The notes: generated by a model not told the origin, from the letters alone. DNA of 64,000 nt from Neptuniibacter sp. 1_MG-2023 (GCF_030547185.1 NZ_JAUOQR010000005.1:62001-126000), one strand, 5' to 3'. Shown: positions 9,201-18,123, numbered from the stretch's first letter. A program made the numbers and translations.

Positions 9201-10229
9201 TTATTTTGGCTCAGATTTACCGTCGTAACGGTTTTGCCATTTAGCAAGAATTTCCTTACGGTTATTCGCAGCCCAAGCAAAGTTGTTATCAATCATCAAA
9301 GATTCAGCATCGGCAGGGAAATACTGTACAGGTTTAGCAACACCAGGCATTGCAACAACCGCAAAGCCCTTGTTGTACATCTGGTTAGCATCTTTAGATA
9401 CAGCAAAATCTAGTAGTTTCTTCGCCGCTGAAAGATTTTTTGTACCTTTAATTATGGCGGCAGCTTCCATATCCCAACCTAGACCTTCTCGAGGGAAGAC
9501 AAGATCAATTGGTGCACCTTTATTCTTCAATTTAGCGCCACGGAATGCGAAAGAAACACCGATTGGCGTTTCACCAGAAGCGGCTAATTTACAAGGTTTA
9601 GAGCCAGAATGCGTATAACGGCTGATGTTCTGGTGCAAGCCATCCATAAAAGACCAGCCTTTATCTTCACCAAAGATCTGCAACCAAGACGAAACATCTA
9701 AGAACCCTGTACCAGATGAGTTAGGGTTAGGCATGATGACATGGCCTTTATAAACAGGCTTAGTTAAATCTTCCCAAGATGTAGGTTTTGGTAGGTTATG
9801 CTTTTTAGCTTCAATAGTGTTAAAGCAGATAGAAGCCATCCACGCATTCATACCCACCCATGAAGGAACTTGGTCGGCATCACGGAACTTGCTTGATAGG
9901 TTTTCTACGCCTTGAGGCGCATAAGGGCTCAACATCGCTTGCCCTTTTAAAACTAATAAAGAGGTTGCTGCTAATCCCCAAACAGCATCCGCTTGTGGAT
10001 TCTCTTTTTCAGCTAATAATTTTGCAGTCACAATACCTGTAGAATCGCGAACCCACTTAATTTTAATATCAGGGTATTGCTTGTTAAATTCAGAAGCATA
10101 ACGTTTAAGGTCATCCGCTTCTAACGCCGTGTATACCGTCAATTCAGTAGCAGCTTGAACAGAACCTGTCAGAGCAACACCCGCAGTCATTAGCGCAATG
10201 CTAAGTTTGTTTACTAATTTCACCGTCAT
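9201..10229 (-). CDS. phnS: AEP ABC transporter periplasmic binding protein
   Basis: This 342-residue protein has a typical signal peptide, with a hydrophobic stretch ending at GSVQA near residue 26. The mature part starts ATELTVYTALEADDLKRY, as in Fe3+/AEP-type extracellular solute-binding proteins. It would capture AEP in the periplasm and deliver it to the fused permease. It is first in the transporter operon, with the operator 22 bases upstream of its start. Fe(III)-binding proteins share the fold, but the gene context favours AEP. Confidence 0.9.
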   Translation of the reverse strand: MTVKLVNKLSIALMTAGVALTGSVQAATELTVYTALEADDLKRYASEFNKQYPDIKIKWVRDSTGIVTAKLLAEKENPQADAVWGLAATSLLVLKGQAMLSPYAPQGVENLSSKFRDADQVPSWVGMNAWMASICFNTIEAKKHNLPKPTSWEDLTKPVYKGHVIMPNPNSSGTGFLDVSSWLQIFGEDKGWSFMDGLHQNISRYTHSGSKPCKLAASGETPIGVSFAFRGAKLKNKGAPIDLVFPREGLGWDMEAAAIIKGTKNLSAAKKLLDFAVSKDANQMYNKGFAVVAMPGVAKPVQYFPADAESLMIDNNFAWAANNRKEILAKWQNRYDGKSEPK

Positions 10230-10250
10230 CTCCTTAACCCTATTAAATTT

Positions 10251-10266
10251 TCTGGTATATACCAGT
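10251..10266. promoter_or_regulatory. PhnR-type operator upstream of phnS
   Basis: TCTGGTATATACCAGT contains the same perfect 14-base core as the site at 1584. It lies 22 bases before phnS, covering the region where transcription would begin. The rest of the 10230-10472 gap is AT-rich with no other feature seen. Confidence 0.78.
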
Positions 10267-10472
10267 TTGATTAGGGAATATAATAAACAAGGTTTTTGAC
10301 GGTTTTATTACGTAATTATGTTTCTAGTAAACTTAAATGAGATTACCACGCTTCAATCGGCTAAGAGCCTTGAAATAACAGGGTATATGGCAAAAAAATA
10401 ATTTGAAAATATTTATATAGATCACTTAATCTAAAGCGGATTAACTAAATTTACAGACAGACGGACAAACAA

Positions 10473-11192
10473 TTAATGCGCACTAAGATTAACTTTCAAT
10501 TGCAAAGCATCATGACGCCAATGCTCTACATCAAACTCAATAACATGGCCGTCCTGATCATAAGATAATCGTTGAATTTCAATAGAGGTATAACCTGCAG
10601 GTGCTTGCAACAACTCGGCCTCATACTCATCCAATGAACCTACAATAATATTTAGATCAACTTTGTCATAATCCGTTTGATACTCATCACGAACAACTCG
10701 ACTTACTGAACGCTCCAATGGTTTATCAAAAACGCCTGGCAATATAGCTTCACGTAGATAGATACGCTCAAAATAAACCGGTCGGTTATTCGCTCCACGC
10801 AAACGGTGTAACTCAACTACAGGCTCTCCTAGATCGATCTTCATCGCCTCAGCTAAAAACGCATCGGCAACGATCTTACGTTTAAGAATTTCTCGGCTAA
10901 AAGGTATCTGTCCCTGCTCAGAGACATAATCCATAAAATAGATCGCACGACTTGGATCATAGTTGATACGTTCCGGTGTCACGAACCAACCCCGACGATT
11001 AGAACGATAAATAAGGCCTTGCGCCTCTAACTGTTTAAGCCCTTCACGGGTTGTTACTCGAGTGGTTTTTAAACGCTCACTAATTTCACGTTCAGATGGC
11101 AGTTTGTCATCCGGATTAAGGTCGCCCTTTTTTATACAGTTTCGCAGGTAAGTGACAACGGAAGCGCTTGAAACCGATTTACGGATGGTCAT
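10473..11192 (-). CDS. phnR: GntR/HutC-family regulator of AEP genes
   Basis: The 239-residue protein has an N-terminal winged helix (KLPSEREISERLKTTRVTTREGLKQLEAQGLIYR) and a C-terminal UTRA ligand-binding domain (PVVELHRLRGANNRPVYFERIYLR). This is the HutC/PhnF/PhnR layout. It probably binds the four CTGGTATATACCAG-type palindromes and responds to AEP, phosphonoacetaldehyde or a related phosphonate. The gene is divergent from the PbfA gene; the shared 11193-11383 gap carries one operator, which could also give autoregulation. Confidence 0.88.
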   Translation of the reverse strand: MTIRKSVSSASVVTYLRNCIKKGDLNPDDKLPSEREISERLKTTRVTTREGLKQLEAQGLIYRSNRRGWFVTPERINYDPSRAIYFMDYVSEQGQIPFSREILKRKIVADAFLAEAMKIDLGEPVVELHRLRGANNRPVYFERIYLREAILPGVFDKPLERSVSRVVRDEYQTDYDKVDLNIIVGSLDEYEAELLQAPAGYTSIEIQRLSYDQDGHVIEFDVEHWRHDALQLKVNLSAH

Positions 11193-11319
11193 CGAACAGA
11201 AAATCCTTGTGTGTAGGCTAATGTGATCAAACCTAATAGAAGTGCCTAATGCTACCCCAAGTGCAGAAAAATCACATATGACAATTTTGCTAAGTTTTTA
11301 TTAAAACTATCATACCCCA

Positions 11320-11349
11320 TTGACAACTTAGGGTATAAAACTCTGTAAT
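11320..11349 (+). promoter_or_regulatory. Sigma-70-type promoter of the PbfA gene
   Basis: TTGACA at 11320-11325 and TGTAAT at 11344-11349 are separated by 18 bases. The predicted transcription start falls at the left edge of the operator at 11356-11371, a classic repressor arrangement. Confidence 0.55.
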
Positions 11350-11355
11350 CACTCA

Positions 11356-11371
11356 TCTGGTCTATACCAAT
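11356..11371. promoter_or_regulatory. PhnR-type operator upstream of the PbfA gene
   Basis: TCTGGTCTATACCAAT is the least symmetric of the four sites but keeps TGGT-N4-ACCA. It sits just downstream of the predicted -10 and directly before the first ATG of the frame. Confidence 0.7.
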
Positions 11372-11383
11372 ATGAGATTAATA

Positions 11384-12763
11384 ATGAGTAATAATAATCT
11401 ACGCAAAGAGGGTGATATTAATCAGAGCACCCAACGTCAAATCTGGCAGCAGGACAATCTCGACTCTGCTGCACAAGCAATGCTAGAACAAGACAGTCGC
11501 TATTTCCTACATCAAGCGATGTCCACTCCCTGTCTTGCCCCGTTAGAAGCCGCTGAAGGAATCTATCTGCAAGATACACAGGGCAGAAAATATATGGACT
11601 TCCATGGTAATAACGTCCACCAAATCGGTTTTGGTCATCCCTATCTGATTAACAAACTAAAAGAGCAGTTAGATACTCTGCCCTTCTCCACCCGCCGTTA
11701 TACCAACCAAACAGCGATAGATTGCGCACGTAAATTAGCCGCCTTAACACCTAGCGATCTAAACCGTGTGCTGTTTGCACCAGGTGGCACCTCAGTAGTC
11801 GGAATGGCGCTCAAACTAGCGCGTATCGTCAGTGGAAAACAGAAAGTTATCTCTCTCTGGGATTCTTTCCATGGCGCTTCTATGGATGCGATCTCTGTTG
11901 GCGGAACCCATTCCTTCAATAAAGGCTTAGGCCCACTCATGCCTGGAGTTGAGCATATACCACCACCGACAACTTATAGAGGAGTATTCACAAAAGAGGA
12001 TGAGGACGACCTTGCTTATGCGGATTATCTTGAATACGTTTTACAGAATGATCCCGACATCGGTGTTTTTATTGCTGAAACGGTCCGTAATACTGATGCC
12101 CAATTCCCTAGTAAAGCCTATTGGAAGCGGGTACGGGAACTATGTGATCAATATGGTGTATTACTGATCTTAGATGAAATACCTATCGCTTTAGGACGTA
12201 CTGGCTATATGTTCGCTTTTGAACATTATGAAATCGAACCGGATTTCCTCTGCCTTGGCAAAGGGCTTGGCGGCGGCATCGTGCCTTTTGCCGCAATGAT
12301 TACTCGCGATAAGTTTAATATCGCTGAAGATGTATCCCTCGGCCATTATACCCACGAGAAAAGCCCGCTAGGCAGCGCTGCAGCACTTGCAACACTCGAA
12401 GTTATAGAGCGGGAAGACCTATTGTGTAAAACCCAAACCCACGGAAAATGGATGAAGAAACAGTTAGAGGATTTAAAAGACAAATATTCTCTTATTGGTG
12501 ATATTCGGGGCCGTGGCTTATTGTGGGGAATCGATTTGGTCAAAGACCCTATAAGTAAAGAACGTGCCTGTGAAGAAGCAGAAGTGGTGATGTACACATG
12601 TTTAGAGTTGGGCCTATCGTTTAAAGTATCCCAAGGCAATGTATTGCAACTCTCACCGCCTCTCATCATTACCCAAGAGCAACTACAACAGTCACTATCT
12701 ATATTAGATCAAGCACTTATGGCAGCAACAACACAGTTTAACTATGCATATATAAAGGAATAA
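11384..12763 (+). CDS. pbfA: Class III PLP enzyme, (R)-1-hydroxy-2-aminoethylphosphonate ammonia-lyase type
   Basis: The 459-residue protein has the fold-type I class III aminotransferase layout. The PLP aspartate is in LLILDEIP and the Schiff-base Lys is in LGKGLGGG (about K293). The context (beside phnR, with the AEP operator) fits PbfA, a lyase that turns (R)-1-hydroxy-AEP into phosphonoacetaldehyde and ammonia. I use ATG 11384, since ATG 11372 abuts the operator and has no ribosome site. A related AEP transaminase cannot be excluded from sequence alone. Confidence 0.8.
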   Translation: MSNNNLRKEGDINQSTQRQIWQQDNLDSAAQAMLEQDSRYFLHQAMSTPCLAPLEAAEGIYLQDTQGRKYMDFHGNNVHQIGFGHPYLINKLKEQLDTLPFSTRRYTNQTAIDCARKLAALTPSDLNRVLFAPGGTSVVGMALKLARIVSGKQKVISLWDSFHGASMDAISVGGTHSFNKGLGPLMPGVEHIPPPTTYRGVFTKEDEDDLAYADYLEYVLQNDPDIGVFIAETVRNTDAQFPSKAYWKRVRELCDQYGVLLILDEIPIALGRTGYMFAFEHYEIEPDFLCLGKGLGGGIVPFAAMITRDKFNIAEDVSLGHYTHEKSPLGSAAALATLEVIEREDLLCKTQTHGKWMKKQLEDLKDKYSLIGDIRGRGLLWGIDLVKDPISKERACEEAEVVMYTCLELGLSFKVSQGNVLQLSPPLIITQEQLQQSLSILDQALMAATTQFNYAYIKE

Positions 12764-12810
12764 TAGCTAAGAGATAAAAACGACCAAACTTATTAAACAT
12801 GACTGAAAAA

Positions 12811-12884
12811 CAAGCTGACCAATGCCCAATTTTTAACTGAAGATGGCCCTTCATGTTGATTTATATTGAGGCATTGGCCAGATT
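12811..12884 (-). repeat. Structured repeat element, copy 2
   Basis: The core matches copy 1 at 621-680 (TTTAACTGAAGATGGCCC plus TTCAT-G-TTGAT). The outer arms CTGACCAATGCC (about 12815-12826) and GGCATTGGCCAG (about 12870-12881) differ from copy 1 yet pair over 12 positions, with one G-U on the minus strand. It lies between convergent genes, 20 bases past the EF-hand stop. Confidence 0.55.
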
Positions 12885-12903
12885 TTAGATGCAGCTAAAC
12901 AAC

Positions 12904-13146
12904 CTATCTTTTGTGTTTTGGTCGCTCAGGCAATTCGGATTTACTTAAAATTCCATTACCATCCGCATCAAACTTATCGAAATCCTCCAAAAGAGGCCCT
13001 TTAACTTCATCTTTGCTCAATCCACCATCACCATTAACATCAAGCTCCTCAAAGGAAGGTGGCGCTGGACGATCACCCTTTGCCTGCACAGGTAAGACGG
13101 TCGAAGACATAATAACCGTCGCTAATAAAAGTACCGCTTTTTTCAT
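12904..13146 (-). CDS. Small exported EF-hand protein
   Basis: This 80-residue protein has a signal peptide (hydrophobic to about residue 18, cleavage near VQA at 22). Two canonical EF-hand calcium loops follow: DVNGDGGLSKDE (36-47) and DADGNGILSKSE (60-71). It ends in a basic tail (PKHKR). It would bind calcium in the periplasm or outside the cell. The ATG at 13146 is preceded by GAGGG. There is no functional link to neighbours beyond the shared structured repeat in its 3' region. Confidence 0.8.
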   Translation of the reverse strand: MKKAVLLLATVIMSSTVLPVQAKGDRPAPPSFEELDVNGDGGLSKDEVKGPLLEDFDKFDADGNGILSKSELPERPKHKR

Positions 13147-13323
13147 GGTTAACCCTCTTTCTCTTTCGTATCACTAACTATTTAAGGAGCCTTAGACAGA
13201 ACAACATTTTGTATAAGGCACTCATTTAAAAACTACTTTTCACTGAAAATTTGTTCTAAACCAAGCCCATCAAACCTTTACAGCTTTCCGTTGTACTTAA
13301 AGCCCTAATCCAATAATGGCGGC

Positions 13324-13854
13324 CTAATTCGCATGAATATCAACCACTACATAAACCGCTTTACCATTGACCTCAGAAGGCATAAAAAACTGTCCGTTCA
13401 ACGTAAAATACTGCACCCCATTAACTAATTGTGCGTAAGCCCCATTAGGCAGGGTGTCTAAAACACTACCCAACTGATACCTAGCCGGCACTGATGTTTT
13501 TATCACCTCCACCACTTGGTATTCACGTACCGCTGGCACCCAACGATACAAAACACCTCCATGCCGGAAATAATCATGACCACCCCGCTTAACGACGACT
13601 GCGCCATTAGGTAAATGGCGCAAACTACCGGGTGGTTTTTCAACCACCACATAATGCTCACCCGCTTTACGGTAATACACCCCATCGGATAACCAATACT
13701 TAACCCCTTCAATAATCAGGTGAGCTGCCGTTGCAGGTAAAAAATCTACTGGCCCATGAGGTCGCGAATGATGGCCGCCGGGCGCAGCATTAACGCTCCC
13801 TGCATTTGCGATTAGAATCCCTACCACTACGAATCCAAAAAGCGCTTTTTTCAT
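13324..13854 (-). CDS. Exported DUF6515-like protein
   Basis: The 176-residue protein has a signal peptide ending near SVNA (about residue 23), then a His-rich linker (PGGHHSRPHGP). The rest is built of repeats in which LPxGA precedes a Y-xxxG-x-xY stretch: GVKYWLSDGVYYR, GHDYFRHGGVLYR and GVQYFTLNGQFFM. This repeat style is that of DUF6515. The function is unknown; a periplasmic or surface role is likely. It has a good ribosome site (AGGAG) before the ATG at 13854. Confidence 0.6.
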   Translation of the reverse strand: MKKALFGFVVVGILIANAGSVNAAPGGHHSRPHGPVDFLPATAAHLIIEGVKYWLSDGVYYRKAGEHYVVVEKPPGSLRHLPNGAVVVKRGGHDYFRHGGVLYRWVPAVREYQVVEVIKTSVPARYQLGSVLDTLPNGAYAQLVNGVQYFTLNGQFFMPSEVNGKAVYVVVDIHAN

Positions 13855-14049
13855 GCTGCTATCTCCTATTCAATTAATGAGGCTATAGTGACAGCTAGCT
13901 AGGTAAACTTGAGTTAGGAAAAAGTAAAGTTAAGTAAAATCAGGGCGGGACGGTAAAAAACCAACGGAGTTTGTATACCAAAAATAGAAGTTACCTTGTT
14001 TTAAAACAGGCTTAAATAAATTAAAACTGGGGACTGGGAGTACAGATAC

Positions 14050-14089
14050 AAAAACGCCCTGTCGACAAGCCGAAACTGTGGACAAGGCG
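14050..14089 (-). terminator. Terminator of the 1-Cys peroxiredoxin gene
   Basis: Arms 14055-14063 and 14081-14089 pair over nine bases with one G-U on the minus strand, followed on that strand by TTTTT. It lies 30 bases past the stop. Confidence 0.65.
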
Positions 14090-14119
14090 TATCATCCTGC
14101 AATGAGGATCAAACCCTCA

Positions 14120-14770
14120 TTATGGCTGCTTAGTCGTACGCAGGTAAGGTAGTTTTATATCAACATCACCAAATTTTGCTTTCGCTTCGTCATCATTTAA
14201 AGACAAACCAACAATAACATCCTGCCCTACTTCCCAGTTAGCAGGCGTTGCGATAGGTGCTCCAGCGGTTGCTTGTAATGCATCCAACGCACGTAGAACC
14301 TCGGCAAAGTTACGGCCAACAGACATTGGGTAGGTCATCGACAGCTGCAGTTTTTTATCTGGGCTGAAGATAAATACTACACGTACACTAGCGGAATCTG
14401 CGGCAGTGCGGCCATCTGGCAAGTAAGCATCGGCCGGTAGCATATCCAGTGCCTTGGCAACCGCCATATCCTCGTCAGCAATAATTGGGAATTTTGCTGG
14501 CGCGCCTGAATATTTCTCTATATCTGACTTCCATTCAACATGCTCATCAACACCGTCAACAGACAGGCCAATCACTTTAGTACCACGCTTTTCCCACTCA
14601 GCCGCCAGCTGCGCGACTGCACCGAATTCAGTGGTACAAACAGGTGTGAAGTCTTTCGGGTGACTGAACAGGATAGCCCAGCTATCACCGATAAAATCAT
14701 GCAGTTTGAAGTCGCCTAGATCGGTTTTCAAATCGAGGTTAGGTACGATGTCATTGATTCGAAGTGCCAT
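14120..14770 (-). CDS. 1-Cys peroxiredoxin (Prx6 type)
   Basis: This 216-residue cytoplasmic peroxidase reduces hydrogen peroxide and organic hydroperoxides. The peroxidatic Cys is C45 in FTPVCTTEF, the Prx6-class motif. The C-terminal extension ends in DIKLPYLRTTKQP, typical of the class. No second conserved resolving Cys is seen. ATG at 14770 has GGAG upstream. It stands alone, with its own terminator, next to the sulfur locus. Confidence 0.92.
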   Translation of the reverse strand: MALRINDIVPNLDLKTDLGDFKLHDFIGDSWAILFSHPKDFTPVCTTEFGAVAQLAAEWEKRGTKVIGLSVDGVDEHVEWKSDIEKYSGAPAKFPIIADEDMAVAKALDMLPADAYLPDGRTAADSASVRVVFIFSPDKKLQLSMTYPMSVGRNFAEVLRALDALQATAGAPIATPANWEVGQDVIVGLSLNDDEAKAKFGDVDIKLPYLRTTKQP

Positions 14771-14957
14771 CTTTCATTTCTCCAGTTATCTTACTTTCGT
14801 TGTGACAATTTAGTTTAGTGAGCATTGCTGCTCTTGCTTAATAACAGAATACTATAAGCTTATAACCAAATGAAATTTATACTAACAATAGGCTTCATAG
14901 TAGAAATTTATGGCATGATCGCCATCTATCCTTACAACCTCTCATCAAACGAGGTTT

Positions 14958-16676
14958 TTAATCTTTATCACCGCTCTTCAACCGCTGCCAAGCAGCAAAC
15001 GTACTGATAAATATCTCACCGCTCAGATGCTCCGGAAACTCAACCCGCTCCAAACGATCCATAACCGGCCCTTTAACTTCGGCCAAGTGCAATTTAATTC
15101 CGGTATCCTTCAGGCGCGCATTGATCGATTCCAAACTATCCAATGCTGAAGCATCGATCAGATTGACCGCCTGACAACTGATCACTAAATGCTGAAGTTC
15201 TGGGTTTTGGCTAACCAGCGCCTGTATCTGATCCTCCAAATAACGGGCGTTGGCAAAATAGAGACTCTCATCCACCCGAATAATCAACAGATTAGGACTG
15301 GTTTCTACTACATGTCGCTCTATATTACGGAAATGCTCACTGTCAGCCACCCGTCCAACCACTGCGGTATGTGGACGACTTGTGCGATAAATATGTAGCG
15401 CTAGAGACAAACCAACCCCAGCGAGAATACCCGCTTCGACCCCTTGCAGTAGAGTAATCACAACCGTTAGCAACATCGCCGAGAAATCAGCTTTAGAATA
15501 GCGCCAAGTATGCTTAATAGCATGAATATCAATGAGCGACAGTACCGCAATAATAATTGTCGCCGCCAACGTGGCAATCGGTAACGTCTGCAATAAGGGC
15601 GTAAACCAAAGAATAACCACTAAAATGCCCAAGGCAGTAAATGCCCCAGCGGCGGGGGTTCGAGCACCCGCATCAAAATTTACCACCGAGCGAGAAAAAC
15701 CACCCGTTACCGGCATACCCGTGCTGACCGCAGCGCCAAGATTGGCACAACCAAGGCCAATTAACTCCTGATCTGGATCGATACGTTCACGACGCTTTGC
15801 CGCCAACGTCTGCCCCACTGACACCGACTCCACAAAACCAACAATACTAATCAGCAAAGCACCAACCCACAGTTGCTGCCAAAGGCCGACATCCGTAGAC
15901 GGCATCGCTAAAGGCGGTAAGCCTGCAGGCACTTCACCGACAACGGCAACCCCCTGCTCGACTAAACCAAACTGAGCGGCTATCCAAGTCGTTACCACAA
16001 CCGCCAAAATAGGGGCCAAGCGGCCTACACTACCAGTGATTGATCGACTGAAACCCAACCGAGCCAGAAGCTTACCCAGCCAGCGTCTAGTGGCATAAAG
16101 AAAGAGTAAAGTTCCACTACCCATCAACAGCGTTGCCAAATTCAATTGTGGCAACGCTTGAATCAAAGCCATCAGCAGTTCGGGCAGATTGTGGCCACTC
16201 ACCGAAACGCCCAATATATGTTTGAGCTGGCTAAGAGAGATAATCACCGCAGAAGCCGTGATAAAACCAGAAATAACCGGATGACTTAGAAAGTTGGCCA
16301 AAAAACCCAGACGAAATAGCCCCATCAACGTCAGCATAATACCGGAGATAAATGTAAGCAGGATAACCGTTGCTAGATAAGCCTCACCGTCGGGAGAAAC
16401 AATATTACCGGCCGTGGTCACCGTCATCAGCGCAATTACCGCAACAGGGCCAACCGATAACGCACTACTTGTGCCCAACACCGCATAAATCAATAACGGG
16501 GCGATACTGGCATAAAGCCCTACTTCAGGTGGCAATCCCGCCAGCATGGCATAAGCCAATGACTGAGGGACAAGCATCACGGTTACAATCACAGCCGCCA
16601 TCAGATCCTGATTAAAAATCGCCAAGCGGTAATTTGGCAACCATGTCAAAATCGGGAGATATTTTTTAATATTCAC
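14958..16676 (-). CDS. SulP-family anion transporter with STAS domain
   Basis: The 572-residue inner-membrane protein starts with the SulP signature region LAYAMLAGLPPEVGLYAS, followed by some ten to twelve hydrophobic helices. A STAS domain follows from about residue 445 (VDESLYFANARYLEDQI ... LIDASALDSLESI). SulP members move sulfate, bicarbonate or other anions. Position downstream of the metallo-hydrolase and TIGR01244 genes (79-base gap) suggests sulfate or sulfite, as a sink for persulfide oxidation products. That substrate is inferred. Confidence 0.88.
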   Translation of the reverse strand: MNIKKYLPILTWLPNYRLAIFNQDLMAAVIVTVMLVPQSLAYAMLAGLPPEVGLYASIAPLLIYAVLGTSSALSVGPVAVIALMTVTTAGNIVSPDGEAYLATVILLTFISGIMLTLMGLFRLGFLANFLSHPVISGFITASAVIISLSQLKHILGVSVSGHNLPELLMALIQALPQLNLATLLMGSGTLLFLYATRRWLGKLLARLGFSRSITGSVGRLAPILAVVVTTWIAAQFGLVEQGVAVVGEVPAGLPPLAMPSTDVGLWQQLWVGALLISIVGFVESVSVGQTLAAKRRERIDPDQELIGLGCANLGAAVSTGMPVTGGFSRSVVNFDAGARTPAAGAFTALGILVVILWFTPLLQTLPIATLAATIIIAVLSLIDIHAIKHTWRYSKADFSAMLLTVVITLLQGVEAGILAGVGLSLALHIYRTSRPHTAVVGRVADSEHFRNIERHVVETSPNLLIIRVDESLYFANARYLEDQIQALVSQNPELQHLVISCQAVNLIDASALDSLESINARLKDTGIKLHLAEVKGPVMDRLERVEFPEHLSGEIFISTFAAWQRLKSGDKD

Positions 16677-16755
16677 TGCCCACCTATTCCCTTAACGCCC
16701 TATTCTCTTAACCTCTAACGCACTTTACTCCCTATTCAAGGCCTAGTCTCAGAGG

Positions 16756-17178
16756 TCAGCATTGAATAAAGCTATCCTTCTCTGCATGTAAATCATGACC
16801 CGCAGCATGGGCGGCCTTCAACAACTGCCCTAAATCACAGCTTTCCTGCTGCACTTGATTGTGAACCCAAAGAGATACCGCGCGGCGACCACTGCGGCAA
16901 AAACCCAAAATAGGCGTCGGCAACCTATCAATTGCGGCACCAAAGGCCTCAATCGCTTCCGTTGTATATTCACCCGGTGTCACAGGAATCTCGACCCATT
17001 CAATTCCCGCCGCTTCTGCTGCTTGGCGTAGCAGGGAGTCGTCGATATGGTCGTCCGCTTCACCTGGCTGGCGATGACAGATAATCGCGCGAAAGCCAAG
17101 GGTTTTCAGCTCTTCAATATCACTGGGATAGATCGCATGGCTGATAGAAAAGCCCGGTTCTAGTTCTTTAATATCCAT
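16756..17178 (-). CDS. TIGR01244/DUF442-family phosphatase-like sulfurtransferase
   Basis: This 140-residue cytoplasmic protein has a Cys-X5-Arg active-site loop, FCRSGRRAVSLW, with C94, in a dual-specificity-phosphatase-like fold. Family members occur fused to or beside persulfide dioxygenases (as in Blh proteins of BigR operons), where they act in sulfur transfer. It starts 13 bases after the metallo-hydrolase stop, with GAGG before its ATG, so the two are co-transcribed. Phosphatase activity is less likely given the context. Confidence 0.85.
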   Translation of the reverse strand: MDIKELEPGFSISHAIYPSDIEELKTLGFRAIICHRQPGEADDHIDDSLLRQAAEAAGIEWVEIPVTPGEYTTEAIEAFGAAIDRLPTPILGFCRSGRRAVSLWVHNQVQQESCDLGQLLKAAHAAGHDLHAEKDSFIQC

Positions 17179-17191
17179 AAATTCCTCGATG

Positions 17192-18082
17192 TTATTTAAA
17201 CAGATTAATGGGCACTTTTAGGTACACTTGGCCATTGTCTTCTGCTGGCGGCATCTCACCCGCTCGCATATTGACCTGAACCGATGGCAGAATTAGCCTA
17301 GGCATTTCCAACGTATCATCACGCTCAGTGCGCATACGTACAAACTCATCTTCCGTAATACCTTCATGGACGTGCACGTTGTGCTGACGCTGTTCCAAAA
17401 CACTAGTTTCATGGCAATACTCGTCTCTATTCGGCGCCTTATAATCATGGCAAAGAAAGATTCGAGTTTCATTGGGTAAGCTGAGCACCTTCTTGATCGA
17501 ACGAAACAAGGTACGTGCATCACCACCGGGAAAATCACAACGAGCCGTTCCATAATCAGGCATAAACAACGTATCACCCACAAACGCAGCATTACCGATC
17601 ACATAAGTTAAACAGGCCGGAGTATGCCCTGGCGTATGCAACACATAGCCTTCAAGGTTGCCAATATTAAAACGATCACCTTCCTCAAATAGATGATCAA
17701 ACTGACTGCCATCACGAGCAAATTCACTACCGGCATTGAATGCTTTACCAAAAGTATCCTGTACCACTGTAATGAAAGCACCAATACCTGTCTTACCACC
17801 TAAGGCTTGATGTAAATAAGGTGCTGCCGACAGATGATCAGCATGAACATGGGTTTCAAGAATCCACTCAACCGACAGATCGTTATCACGCACATAAGCA
17901 ATGATCTCATCCGCCGAGCGCACATCGGTAGAACCACTGGCATAATCAAAATCCAACACCGAATCAATAATGGCACAAGCATTAGAGTCAGGATCCCGTA
18001 CTACATAACTAAAAGTATTCGTTGGCTCATCAAAAAAGGCTTTCACCTGAGGCACACACGGGGAAGTTTGGACTTCACTCAT
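17192..18082 (-). CDS. ETHE1/Blh-like metallo-beta-lactamase-fold persulfide dioxygenase
   Basis: From ATG 18082, which has AGGAGATATACC upstream, the protein is 296 residues (the frame runs to 18100). The metal motif HVHADH is at 78-83, followed by later His residues in HTPGHTPACL and FLCHDYK. The GHTPAC and CHDY features place it with ETHE1/Blh-type persulfide dioxygenases, which oxidise glutathione persulfide to sulfite. It is the first gene of a three-gene operon with the TIGR01244 and SulP genes, and its promoter carries an AT-rich palindrome. Confidence 0.87.
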   Translation of the reverse strand: MSEVQTSPCVPQVKAFFDEPTNTFSYVVRDPDSNACAIIDSVLDFDYASGSTDVRSADEIIAYVRDNDLSVEWILETHVHADHLSAAPYLHQALGGKTGIGAFITVVQDTFGKAFNAGSEFARDGSQFDHLFEEGDRFNIGNLEGYVLHTPGHTPACLTYVIGNAAFVGDTLFMPDYGTARCDFPGGDARTLFRSIKKVLSLPNETRIFLCHDYKAPNRDEYCHETSVLEQRQHNVHVHEGITEDEFVRMRTERDDTLEMPRLILPSVQVNMRAGEMPPAEDNGQVYLKVPINLFK

Positions 18083-18101
18083 GGTATATCTCCTGCTCAC
18101 A

Positions 18102-18123
18102 AATATTAGATATATCTAATATT
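18102..18123. promoter_or_regulatory. Perfect 22-base palindrome at the persulfide operon promoter
   Basis: Half-site AATATTAG, six-base centre ATATAT, then CTAATATT, located 19 bases upstream of the metallo-hydrolase ATG. The same ATATTAG-N6-CTAATAT core lies at the centre of the large repeat at 19518-19569. ArsR-family repressors such as BigR bind AT-rich palindromes at comparable operons. Confidence 0.7.

Noticed and set aside
11372-11383. PbfA gene start at ATG 11372
   Set aside because: It directly abuts the operator and lacks a ribosome site; ATG 11384 has GAG seven bases upstream.
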